In this document: piece after piece, positions 19,965-27,781 of the stretch
How the letters are laid out: the number at the start of each line of letters is the position of its first letter
Position numbering within the stretch: position 1 is the stretch's first letter
Source of the DNA: UBA5232 sp964557565
GTDB taxonomy: Bacteria; Patescibacteriota; Dojkabacteria; SC72
Reading direction: 5' to 3'
Length of the DNA stretch: 28,379 bases
NCBI GenBank assembly: GCA_964557565.1
Contig: CAZLAH010000008.1
Coordinates: 1-28,379 of the forward strand
Notes under the pieces: model-generated
Seen by the model: only the letters and a program-made list of their open reading frames with translations
Told to the model about the DNA's origin: nothing
The model's database searches: none
Program-made: the position numbers and the translations under genes

Positions 19965-20471
19965 GGGGATATCACCATCTTCAAATCCGAAATCTTCAGA
20001 AGATACATTATCATCATCTTCTGAATCTAATTGTTCTAAAGCTTTTGTAAGATCATCGTCTACTTCTACATCTGCAACCTTAGCAGGACTTTCATCATCA
20101 TCAGGGAATATGACATCAAGAGAGCCATCATCTTCTTTTGTAGGATCTATTCCTCCATCTTCAATGATTTCATCTCCACCCATCAGTATGATATTAGGTT
20201 CTTCTTTCTCAATTCCTTCATAGTCCTCTTCTTCCTCCTCAGTAGTTTGTTTACCATTCTCTACTCTCTTTTCAACTCTTTTAAGGAATCTTTCTGCATC
20301 TTCACCAAATTTCTCAACTACATCTATTACTTTCATTGGTTCACCACAATCAGGACATAGCTTTATATCATCAATTTCATCTCCACAATGTGGACAGGAA
20401 AAGAATACAACATGAACACTCTTTCTTGGAGCAATCAATTCTTCCTTTTTGTTTTTCTTGGTATCAGCCAT
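19956..20471 (-). CDS. Zinc-ribbon protein with long acidic tail (171 aa)
   Basis: Residues about 20-47 hold a double-knuckle zinc ribbon (FFSCPHCGDEIDDIKLCPDCGEPMKV, CxxC-x10-CxxC). A basic/acidic helix follows (FGEDAERFLKRVEKRVENGK) and then about 90 residues dominated by Asp and Glu with no recognisable domain. Such zinc-ribbon proteins with acidic tails are common orphans in CPR genomes. It is the first gene of the minus-strand operon running to 14242. A promoter with a consensus -35 (TTGACA) lies 33-61 bases upstream. A role in transcription or protein binding is possible but not shown by the sequence. Confidence 0.75.
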   Translation of the reverse strand: MADTKKNKKEELIAPRKSVHVVFFSCPHCGDEIDDIKLCPDCGEPMKVIDVVEKFGEDAERFLKRVEKRVENGKQTTEEEEEDYEGIEKEEPNIILMGGDEIIEDGGIDPTKEDDGSLDVIFPDDDESPAKVADVEVDDDLTKALEQLDSEDDDNVSSEDFGFEDGDIPEL

Positions 20472-20503
20472 AAAGGTATTTAATTAACAAACATTGTTTA
20501 TTT

Positions 20504-20532
20504 AGAATAATATAGGGGTTATAGTGTGTCAA
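20504..20532 (-). promoter_or_regulatory. Consensus-type promoter of the surface-glycan/recO operon
   Basis: On the minus strand TTGACA (20532-20527) and TATTCT (20509-20504) are separated by exactly 17 bases, predicting a start near 20497 and a leader of about 26 bases before the ATG at 20471. It is the only convincing -35 hexamer I found in the window; other promoters here rely on extended -10 boxes. Confidence 0.6.
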
Positions 20533-20553
20533 TAATCCCATAGAAAAAGGTAT

Positions 20554-23472
20554 TTACTCATACTTTGGATAGCAACACTTCTTGTACTTTTTACCACTAC
20601 CACAAGGACAGAGATCGTTTCTTCCTACTTTCTTTCCCTTCGTTATAGTTTTTACCTTCCCAACCTTCCCTGGTCTACTATCTTGATTTGTATTTACCTT
20701 AATTGGTTGCTGTTGCTCTTTCTTAACCAATCTTACTTTGAAGAATCTAGTAACTACAAATTCATCTATCTTCTTTAACATTTCATCAAACATACTTAAA
20801 CCTTCATTTTTGTACTCTACCAAAGGATCTCTTTGAGCAAGATTTCTTAAAGATATTCCCTCTCTTAAATCTGTCATAGTATCTAGATGCTCCATCCAGA
20901 AATTGTCAAATGATTGTAGTATGAGATATCTAGAAAGCATTTGCATTGGTTCCAAACCAATATTGTGAATATGTATTAAGAAACCATACAAGGATATTCT
21001 TTTTAGATACTGTACTCTTTCCACACTGCTTAAGGAGTATATATATCTAAACATGTCTATTGGGTCTTTGTACCCTAATTCCTTGATTATGTAACCTTCT
21101 AATTCTTCTGTAAGTAGATTAGTAATTTGAGAATACAGCTTTCTTTCCTCAATATTATCTATCTTCATATCATCTTGCAACTGTGAAGCTACGAGGAAAT
21201 CAATATATTCCCAAACTTTCTTCAATATCCATTTATCTAATGTAGATACAGGATATTTGAACTGATCAAGTGATTGTATATCCCAAGTGTTTTCCCTTGC
21301 CAAAGAGAATGCATCTAGAGAATCTTGAATACCATCTACATCGATGTCTTTAAGCAGTTTAAGATCTGATTTAAGATCAGATGGTTTCAAAGATACATCT
21401 TTCTTAAACTGTATCTCCAATATCTTTCTTCTAAGTGTATATACTATTTCTCTCTGCTGATTTAAGACATCATCATACTCTACTAATCTTTTTCTAGTAT
21501 CATAGTTATTTGCTTCTACTTTCTTTTGTGCATTCTCAATTGTTTTACCAAGGATACCCATTGATATTGGCATGTCATCATCCATACCAACCTGCGTCAT
21601 TATCATCTTCATACGATCACCTCCAAATATCCTCATTAGATCATCTTCGAAGGAGACATAGAAGAGTGATTCACCAGGATCTCCCTGTCTTCCAGATCTA
21701 CCTCTTAACTGATTATCGATTCTTCTTGATTCATGTCTTTCAGAACCAATCACATACAAACCTCCAACTTCTTTAACACCATCACCTAAAGCAATATCTG
21801 TACCTCTACCTGCCATATTGGTTGCAATTGTCACAGCACCTAACTGTCCAGCTTCAGCAACAACAACAGCTTCTCTTTCATGTTGTTTTGCATTAAGAAC
21901 ATTGTGCTTAACACCTTCTTTAGAAAGCATAGTAGAAAGTAATTCTGATTTCTCTACAGAGGTAGTACCAACAAGTATTGGTTGACCATTTTTATTGTGC
22001 TCTTTGATATCTTCAACAATTGCTCTAAACTTACCCTCCATTGTTCTGTAAACTACATCATTGTAATCTTTTCTCACTACATCTCGATTTGTAGGTACAA
22101 CAATGGTATCCAATTTGTATATTGATGCAAATTCTTCAGCTTCAGTTAATGCCGTACCTGTCATTCCTGAGAGATACTTGTAAAGTCTGAAGAAATTTTG
22201 AAGAGTAATTGTTGCCATTGTCTTGGATTCTTTCTTAACTTCAACACCCTCTTTAGCTTCAATTGCCTGGTGTAAACCTTCACTGTATCGCCTACCCTCC
22301 ATAGCTCTTCCTGTAAATTCATCAACTATGAGGATTTCCCCATTACGAATCATATATTCATCATCCAACTTGTAAAGCTCTTTTGCTTTCAATGCATTGT
22401 CTAAATGATATGCAAATTGAGCATTCTCATATATATTACTTACACCCAATGCTTTTTCCACAGCATCCATACCAGCATGATTTAAAGAAACAGCATGAGC
22501 CTTCTCATCTACTGCATAGTGTTTTTCTGGTTGGAGAGTCTTAACCAATGATGCAAACTGTTTGTACATATCATTTGCTGTATCTGCACTTGTAGAAATG
22601 ATCAATGGGGTTCTAGCTTCATCGATGAGAATGGAGTCTGCTTCGTCTACTATGACAAAATATTTTGGACCTTGTACTCTCTCTTCCATACTTCGAGCCA
22701 TATTGTCTCTAAGATAGTCAAAACCAAATTCACTGTTAGTACCATATACAACATCGCAAGCATATGTTTCTTGCTTTGAGCACTCTACAAGATTTACACC
22801 ACTCATATGATCATATTTCAATCTACCCGATTTCTTTTCTTTGTCATCTCTTTCTTTTATGAGTTTCTTTGCATCATCACCCTTTAATTTAATAGCTTCT
22901 TCATCCGTTATGAATCTATACTGTTTACCAGAATTAATTGCACCAACAGTAATACCTATGGAATTAAGAATATGTCCTGTCCATTCGGCATCTCTTCTTG
23001 CTAGGTAATCATTTACTGTAACCAAATGGGAACCTCTTCCTGTTAAACCATACAAATACAAAGGTAGATTTGCTGCTAAAGTCTTACCCTCACCTGTAAA
23101 CAACTCTGCAACTTTAGTATCAAAGAGAACATATCCAGCCATTAGCTGAACATCAAAATGTCTGTGATTTGCAACTCTCTTGGAAGCTTCTCTTACAACA
23201 GCGAAAGCTTCAGGCATTAATTCCATTAGTTTTTTTCTCTCTTCTGTGAGTTTCTTTTCTAAATCAATATCACTTAGTGTTGTAAATTCTTTTCTAGATT
23301 GCTCTAAGTCAACACCAAGAATCTTTCTAAATTCCTCAGTCTTAGATCTTAATTCCTCATCGGAAAGCTTAGATATATCACTCTCTAATTCATTTATCTT
23401 TTCAATTATCGGTTGTATTTTCTTTATCTGTTTCTCATTTGAATCAAACAGATTACTAAGGAATTTGAACAT
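20554..23472 (-). CDS. secA: Preprotein translocase ATPase SecA
   Basis: Motor ATPase that drives protein export through SecYEG. Clear motifs: the N-terminal FLSNLFDSNEKQIKKI, QLMAGYVLFDTKVAELFTGEGKTLAANLPLYL (Walker A GEGKT), VYGTNSEFGFDYLRDNM, YFVIVDEADSILIDEARTPLIIS (DEAD-type Walker B), MTGTA, VGTTSVEKSE, NMAGRGTDI and QLRGRSGRQGDPG. The C-terminus has a lysine-rich linker then GRNDLCPCGSGKKYKKCCYPKYE, the SEC-C zinc motif (CxC-x8-CC) that binds SecB/ribosomes. About 972 aa, longer than the E. coli protein (901) because of extra sequence around DDAKKLIKERDDKEKKSGRL. I chose ATG at 23472 over an in-frame TTG at 23487. Full length and apparently intact. Confidence 0.97.
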   Translation of the reverse strand: MFKFLSNLFDSNEKQIKKIQPIIEKINELESDISKLSDEELRSKTEEFRKILGVDLEQSRKEFTTLSDIDLEKKLTEERKKLMELMPEAFAVVREASKRVANHRHFDVQLMAGYVLFDTKVAELFTGEGKTLAANLPLYLYGLTGRGSHLVTVNDYLARRDAEWTGHILNSIGITVGAINSGKQYRFITDEEAIKLKGDDAKKLIKERDDKEKKSGRLKYDHMSGVNLVECSKQETYACDVVYGTNSEFGFDYLRDNMARSMEERVQGPKYFVIVDEADSILIDEARTPLIISTSADTANDMYKQFASLVKTLQPEKHYAVDEKAHAVSLNHAGMDAVEKALGVSNIYENAQFAYHLDNALKAKELYKLDDEYMIRNGEILIVDEFTGRAMEGRRYSEGLHQAIEAKEGVEVKKESKTMATITLQNFFRLYKYLSGMTGTALTEAEEFASIYKLDTIVVPTNRDVVRKDYNDVVYRTMEGKFRAIVEDIKEHNKNGQPILVGTTSVEKSELLSTMLSKEGVKHNVLNAKQHEREAVVVAEAGQLGAVTIATNMAGRGTDIALGDGVKEVGGLYVIGSERHESRRIDNQLRGRSGRQGDPGESLFYVSFEDDLMRIFGGDRMKMIMTQVGMDDDMPISMGILGKTIENAQKKVEANNYDTRKRLVEYDDVLNQQREIVYTLRRKILEIQFKKDVSLKPSDLKSDLKLLKDIDVDGIQDSLDAFSLARENTWDIQSLDQFKYPVSTLDKWILKKVWEYIDFLVASQLQDDMKIDNIEERKLYSQITNLLTEELEGYIIKELGYKDPIDMFRYIYSLSSVERVQYLKRISLYGFLIHIHNIGLEPMQMLSRYLILQSFDNFWMEHLDTMTDLREGISLRNLAQRDPLVEYKNEGLSMFDEMLKKIDEFVVTRFFKVRLVKKEQQQPIKVNTNQDSRPGKVGKVKTITKGKKVGRNDLCPCGSGKKYKKCCYPKYE

Positions 23473-23478
23473 AGTGTT

Positions 23479-23509
23479 GTGATACAAAGTAATCCCTCGA
23501 TTATATCAC
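23479..23509 (-). promoter_or_regulatory. secA promoter with inverted repeat
   Basis: TGATATAAT on the minus strand (TATAAT at 23505-23500) lies 27 bases before the secA ATG. The box overlaps one arm of a GTGATA/TATCAC inverted repeat (23504-23509 and 23479-23484), and a smaller dyad TAATC-GAGG-GATTA lies between. This could be an operator over the promoter. The upstream arm would not be transcribed, so an mRNA hairpin of the full repeat is unlikely. Confidence 0.4.
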
Positions 23510-23559
23510 TAACAGATTAATTTAAGAATTTTTTCATATCTAAAAGGTATATTTTTTGT

Positions 23560-24666
23560 ATGAAGATATACATATCGTTGGTAATTGCTACAATTCTTTT
23601 ACTCTTTCTTTGTTGCGATTCTTGCTTCGCCACCGTAACACTNNNNNNNNNNNNNNNNNNNNNNNNNNNNNNNNNNNNNNNNNNNNNNNNNNNNNNNNNN
23701 NNNNNNNNNNNNNNNNNNNNNNNNNNNNNNNNNNNNNNNNNNTTCTCTTGTGATATCCCTCAGCTGTCAATTACAAAAGTAGAAAGTTACTCTGTTACAA
23801 ACCTGTATTCAACAATTGTAGAAGGAAAACTTAAAGACAAGATATATATTCAAGTTGATGAGTACATTTGTAAAAATGATCTCTTTGATATTAGTAGTTG
23901 GTTTTCTTGTAAAGAGAAGTTAGACAGAAGCACTCTTCTACAAATATCTCCAAATATGACAATGGCTGTATATGAGGATATACAGAGAATACCAATTAAA
24001 GCATATACACAAAACGGTGATTCTTTTGATTTAGTAGCAGGACATAGCAAGGGATACAAAGATCTAAAGCTTATCGTTAGATACAGAATTGTTAATTCAA
24101 AATACAATATTTTCGAAGATATCTCTCAAGAATATACCTTAGACAATACTTTCTCAGATTTAAGCGGAAAGACTAAAAAGCCATTCTCCTTTCCTTTAGA
24201 CAAGACATTTGGAGTTACACAATGGTATGGTAATACCGAATATCAGAAGCCACATAGTGGTATAGATTTTGGGGTGAAGAATGAGAAGGTATTGGCAGTA
24301 GGAAATGGAGAAGTTGTTTCAGTAGGTACCGACAAAGAAGGTGAATGTAACTCGGGTGGGAAATATCTACTAGTTAAACAGAGCAACGGTATGTATACAG
24401 GATATTTCCATCTCAGTAAGATATCTGCAAAGATTGGTACTTTTGTAAAAAAAGGTGATGTACTAGGCGTAAGTGGAAACAGTGGTATGTGGAATTGCCA
24501 GGCTTTAGGATATCATCTTCATTTTACTGTTAGAAAAGACAGAGCAAGTAATACTCATGTAAACCCTGTTAGGTATCTCGATGTGAATTGGGATCTTGTT
24601 CCTACATTAGGGTACAAATCATATCCTGGGAGATTATCAGGAGAAAATCCACATCCAGGTAGTTAA
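23560..24666 (+). CDS. Exported M23-family (LytM) peptidase, interrupted by a gap
   Basis: Probable cell-wall endopeptidase cutting peptidoglycan cross-links. The first 27 residues (MKIYISLVIATILLLFLCCDSCFA) are a signal peptide, possibly lipoprotein-like. After the 100-N gap the frame contains a beta-rich domain and then the M23 domain: PHSGIDFGVKNEKVLAVGNGEVVSV (first zinc ligands HxxxD), GKYLLVKQSNGMYTGYFHLSKI, VKKGDVLGVSGNSG and GYHLHFTVR (HxH ligand). All expected zinc ligands are present. TATATT lies 6 bases before the ATG, another leaderless-type start. The join across the gap is assumed: signal peptide and peptidase make sense together, but the gap length is unknown. The next gene starts 17 bases later on the same strand. 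Confidence 0.85.
   Translation: MKIYISLVIATILLLFLCCDSCFATVTXXXXXXXXXXXXXXXXXXXXXXXXXXXXXXXXXXFSCDIPQLSITKVESYSVTNLYSTIVEGKLKDKIYIQVDEYICKNDLFDISSWFSCKEKLDRSTLLQISPNMTMAVYEDIQRIPIKAYTQNGDSFDLVAGHSKGYKDLKLIVRYRIVNSKYNIFEDISQEYTLDNTFSDLSGKTKKPFSFPLDKTFGVTQWYGNTEYQKPHSGIDFGVKNEKVLAVGNGEVVSVGTDKEGECNSGGKYLLVKQSNGMYTGYFHLSKISAKIGTFVKKGDVLGVSGNSGMWNCQALGYHLHFTVRKDRASNTHVNPVRYLDVNWDLVPTLGYKSYPGRLSGENPHPGS
23643..23742. other. Assembly gap (100 N)
   Basis: Exactly 100 N between the signal peptide and the body of the M23 peptidase gene. True length unknown. Confidence 0.98.
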
Positions 24667-24683
24667 TTTAGTTCAAGATATAT

Positions 24684-25325
24684 ATGGAATATGTAAGGAT
24701 TTTAACTGTACTGCTATCTTCATTTGTAAGCATTTTCATCCCTTTGAAAAAGGATTACTCATTTTCCTTAATTGAGAATATATCAAATGTTCAACAAGTA
24801 ATATGGGTTAACAAAGAAAATGTTTTACTTGTTAAGGATTCTGATGTTTTTCTTTTGGACACCGCAACGGATGAATTAAGAAGTATTTCAAAAAGAAATA
24901 GTAATGAGTTTGTAGGCCTTGGGAGAGAGAATCTTCTTTTTTGTGGTATTGAGCATTATATGATTTATTCAAAAGATGAATTTTCTACTGTATTTAAGAT
25001 TTACAATGAAGAAAGGGAATTAGTAAAAGAATTGAAATTCTTTGAGACTATTCGTCCCCTCTTTATGAATGAAGATGTAATAGTAGCGGTAACAGCTTTG
25101 GATTTTCTAGAAGAGCATTTTTACGAGATACAGATGGGAAGTGGAGAGTACAAAGAGATTGTACCGAAGAAGAATGTTTTTAATTTAAAGATTCCTAAAG
25201 GTTTAGATTTAAAGAGAGTCTTTGCAAAAGATGAGGATACTTACATAGTAGAAGATATGTTTGGGAATTTGTATTTGAGACAAAAGATTAAATATATTTA
25301 CAGGAGGAATGTGAGAGGAGTATAA
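24684..25325 (+). CDS. Exported or anchored hypothetical protein (213 aa)
   Basis: The first 20 residues (EYVRILTVLLSSFVSIFIPL) form a signal peptide or anchor. The rest is beta-rich with blade-like repeats: NVQQVIWVNKENVLLVKDSDVFLLDTATDELRSI, EFVGLGRENLLFCGIEHYMIYSKDEF, then FKIYNEERELVKELKFFETIRPLFMNEDVIVAVTALDF. These recall beta-propeller blades, though too few for a full propeller, so this may be a partial or divergent form. It starts 17 bases after the M23 peptidase stop and is likely co-transcribed, suggesting an envelope-related role. No specific family recognised. Confidence 0.7.
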   Translation: MEYVRILTVLLSSFVSIFIPLKKDYSFSLIENISNVQQVIWVNKENVLLVKDSDVFLLDTATDELRSISKRNSNEFVGLGRENLLFCGIEHYMIYSKDEFSTVFKIYNEERELVKELKFFETIRPLFMNEDVIVAVTALDFLEEHFYEIQMGSGEYKEIVPKKNVFNLKIPKGLDLKRVFAKDEDTYIVEDMFGNLYLRQKIKYIYRRNVRGV

Positions 25326-25356
25326 TCTTAGTGTAAAGATCTGGTTTCCGAACTGT

Positions 25357-25377
25357 CACCATTTGGTGCGCATTTTT
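25357..25377 (+). terminator. Weak hairpin with T-run after the exported gene
   Basis: CACCA-TT-TGGTG (25357-25368) followed by CGCA and TTTTT (25373-25377). Stem of five pairs only, so a marginal intrinsic terminator, placed between convergent genes where one is expected. Confidence 0.35.
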
Positions 25378-25381
25378 GAAT

Positions 25382-26029
25382 TTATTTCAGAATAGGGACC
25401 AGATCGTCTTCATTCACCCGTTTAACAATAGTTATTTTGTCTTTTATATAACTAACGTAGGTTTTAGAATCTCCCTTTTCTTTTTCATAACTCCTCCTGA
25501 TACTCCCGGAAATAACATCAACTAGTTGTATTAAATTATCATTTTTCGAATTCATCACTTTAAGCTTAATTTTAAATAAAGAATTCCTATTTTTTCTCAA
25601 GTAAACACCGAAGGACTTCCTTAGTTCTCTCTTCATAGTTCCATCAATTACTAATCTTATATGCTTGAGATTTAAGTCATCTAACAATAGTAACCTTAGA
25701 AAATGGCTATAGAAAGCATATCCAAGCCGGAGACTTCCGATCATCGACTCCTTGAGCACTCTTTTATCCAGAACTAAATAGCGAATCTCAAATTCACTTG
25801 AATTTATCTCTTTCAAGAAACCGACAATATAATCCTTCCTTGTTTTGTTAAATTTAAATTCATACTTGGGAGATATTTTTTTCTTTTTGCGATAAGCTAT
25901 TATTTTCTTTTCAACTTTTCGAGCTTCTTCTGTTTTCTTAAATATTAATGCAGCAACAATAAAGAAGCGACTAGCTCCTTTCTCTATTTTTAGACCTGGA
26001 TCTCCGGATTCATCAATAAATACTAACAT
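25382..26029 (-). CDS. DUF3800 family protein (215 aa)
   Basis: The N-terminal LVFIDESGDPG is the DUF3800 signature, with acidic residues thought to belong to an RNase H-like active site. Further acidic landmarks are HIRLVIDGTMKRELRKSF (Asp in the central strand) and NDNLIQLVDVISGSIRRSYE (Asp in the last helix). Length is usual. The family is widespread, often on mobile elements and near defence genes, but the biochemical activity is not settled. No mobile-element gene is seen beside it here. TAGAAT on the minus strand ends 6 bases before the ATG, again a leaderless-type arrangement. Confidence 0.85.
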   Translation of the reverse strand: MLVFIDESGDPGLKIEKGASRFFIVAALIFKKTEEARKVEKKIIAYRKKKKISPKYEFKFNKTRKDYIVGFLKEINSSEFEIRYLVLDKRVLKESMIGSLRLGYAFYSHFLRLLLLDDLNLKHIRLVIDGTMKRELRKSFGVYLRKNRNSLFKIKLKVMNSKNDNLIQLVDVISGSIRRSYEKEKGDSKTYVSYIKDKITIVKRVNEDDLVPILK

Positions 26030-26070
26030 GAAGAAATTCTAACCTAGAATCATTACAAAATTATGAACTT

Positions 26071-26553
26071 CTAAATTAGCACAGAAACAACATACACTAT
26101 GATACCAACATTTATACCAATCTTTAAAACAATACTAACCAACAACCCTATGAATGATCCAATCCCTGCTTTTAAACTCTGTTTGAAGTCTTTATGAGCA
26201 AAAAGCAATTCAAAAGCTGTAGCCCCTATCACAGGACCTACAAACATACCTACAAGATTACCAACTGCTAACCCTACAATCCCTCCAATTATTGCACCAG
26301 CCATTCCCCAACCAGTACCACCAAGCTTCTGCGCCCCCATAGCCATAATTACATTGTCTACTAATGTAGACATTAAAGATATGAAAAAGATTATTAACAA
26401 AGCTAATGGAGATACTTGCTGAAAATCACCCATCCATGCTACAAAGAAAGTCGATATGAATATTAGCCATATACCAGGGAAAGATAGTACTGTCAGGACT
26501 AAACCTGACAATGCAACCAACCCAAGTACTATGTATGCCAATATATCCAACAT
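26071..26553 (-). CDS. DUF456 family membrane protein (160 aa)
   Basis: A small integral membrane protein. The opening LDILAYIVLGLVALSGLVLTVLSFPGIWLIFISTFFVAW, the centre VDNVIMAMGAQKLGGTGWGMAGAIIGGIVGLAVGNLVGMFVGPVIGATAFELL and the end SFIGLLVSIVLKIGINVGIIVYV match DUF456, whose glycine-zipper-like GAIIGGIVG segment is typical. About five membrane helices. Function of the family is not known. It stands 42 bases from the DUF3800 gene and 43 bases from the glycosyltransferase on the same strand. Confidence 0.85.
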   Translation of the reverse strand: MLDILAYIVLGLVALSGLVLTVLSFPGIWLIFISTFFVAWMGDFQQVSPLALLIIFFISLMSTLVDNVIMAMGAQKLGGTGWGMAGAIIGGIVGLAVGNLVGMFVGPVIGATAFELLFAHKDFKQSLKAGIGSFIGLLVSIVLKIGINVGIIVYVVSVLI

Positions 26554-26596
26554 AGTATATTTTACTATTTTCTAGATATTTTAGAAATATCCTAAA

Positions 26597-27781
26597 TTAC
26601 AAAGAAAAAACTCTTTCAAACACTTCATGTGTTCTCTTTGCTACCTTCTCCCATGTATACTCCTTTGAAAGATCATACCCCCTACTAACCATACTCATAT
26701 ATTTCTCTTTGTTAGAATATACATCGAATATACTCTCACCTACTTCCTTTGCATTTAAACCATCAACCATTACGGATACATCTTTAAAAAGTTCTTCATA
26801 TACAGGATTACTATGCAATATTGTTGGTACTTTCGATCTTAACGCTTCAGCTACTGTAATACCAAATCCCTCATACAAAGAAAGATGTATGAATGCAAAA
26901 GAATTTTTTAACAAAGAGTATGTACTTTCATCTGGATAGAAGCCTGTAAAGATTACAGAATCTTGGATATCATTCTTAGCTATTTCATCATATAGTTCTT
27001 TTACTTCGGGTTGTGATTTGTTCTGAAACTTTCCTCCAGCTATTACTAAGTATGGAGGATTATCTTTTTTCAATAATTTAAGAAATTCTACATATCCCTT
27101 TATGACCCCTATTGAATTCTTGTTTTTGTTTATACCACCTCCTAGATATATTAGGTATCCTCGCTCTTTGTAATCTGTAGGTAATATCTTTTCCAATGGA
27201 TATTCTTCCTCCTTTATATCTACTCCTAAGTATGTAACTTCTACATTTTCTTTTGGATATTGAGGGTAGTATTTAAGGTAGTCGTTTTTCGTAGTCTCCG
27301 AATTACACAGTATATATTTACACTTAAGAGATTTATTCATACTGAACCAATACTGTATCTTCCGAATTACATTGTGAGCAGGAGATTGTTGAGAGTACAT
27401 ATTGAAGAGAGGAAGATTCATATCATGTACAAAAAGAACTGTCGGCATGGAATATGATGGATAGTTTCTCCAAAAGTATGGAGAGAAGAATATGGAATCT
27501 TTCTTAGCTATTTTTTTAATCTTTGGAAGAACTTGTAGGTAATATACCAGATCATTTTTGTAATCATTGATCCAATATCTCCCTATTCTTACTATTTCGA
27601 TATTTCCATATTTTGATATCTCCTTGTCTAATGTAGATACTTTCTCATCAAAAAGTAATACAGAGTATTTTGTTGAGGGAAATTCCTTCGCAAGATGTAG
27701 AACAATATTTTTAGTATATTGCCCTATACCTGCATACGCTAATTGGTCTTGAGTTGTAGTTGCATCAATTATGATGTGCAT
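26597..27781 (-). CDS. Glycosyltransferase family 4-like
   Basis: GT-B glycosyltransferase with an N-terminal acceptor domain (MHIIIDATTTQDQLAYAGIGQYTKNIVLHLAKE, including the GIGQYT loop) and a C-terminal donor domain (RGYLIYLGGGINKNKNSIGVIKGYVEF, DSVIFTGFYPDESTYSLL, HLSLYEGFGITVAEALRSKVPTILHSNPVYEE). SLYEGFGITVAEAL carries the E-x7-E motif. 394 aa. I chose ATG at 27781, directly before the first beta strand, rather than an upstream frame extension to 27802. It overlaps the end of the preceding gene by 17 bases, so the two are coupled. The substrate sugar cannot be told from sequence. Confidence 0.88.
   Translation of the reverse strand: MHIIIDATTTQDQLAYAGIGQYTKNIVLHLAKEFPSTKYSVLLFDEKVSTLDKEISKYGNIEIVRIGRYWINDYKNDLVYYLQVLPKIKKIAKKDSIFFSPYFWRNYPSYSMPTVLFVHDMNLPLFNMYSQQSPAHNVIRKIQYWFSMNKSLKCKYILCNSETTKNDYLKYYPQYPKENVEVTYLGVDIKEEEYPLEKILPTDYKERGYLIYLGGGINKNKNSIGVIKGYVEFLKLLKKDNPPYLVIAGGKFQNKSQPEVKELYDEIAKNDIQDSVIFTGFYPDESTYSLLKNSFAFIHLSLYEGFGITVAEALRSKVPTILHSNPVYEELFKDVSVMVDGLNAKEVGESIFDVYSNKEKYMSMVSRGYDLSKEYTWEKVAKRTHEVFERVFSL

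Noticed and set aside
25382..26029. DUF3800 as part of a defence island
   Set aside because: No restriction, toxin-antitoxin, CRISPR or transposase gene lies beside it; neighbours are envelope and DUF456 genes.
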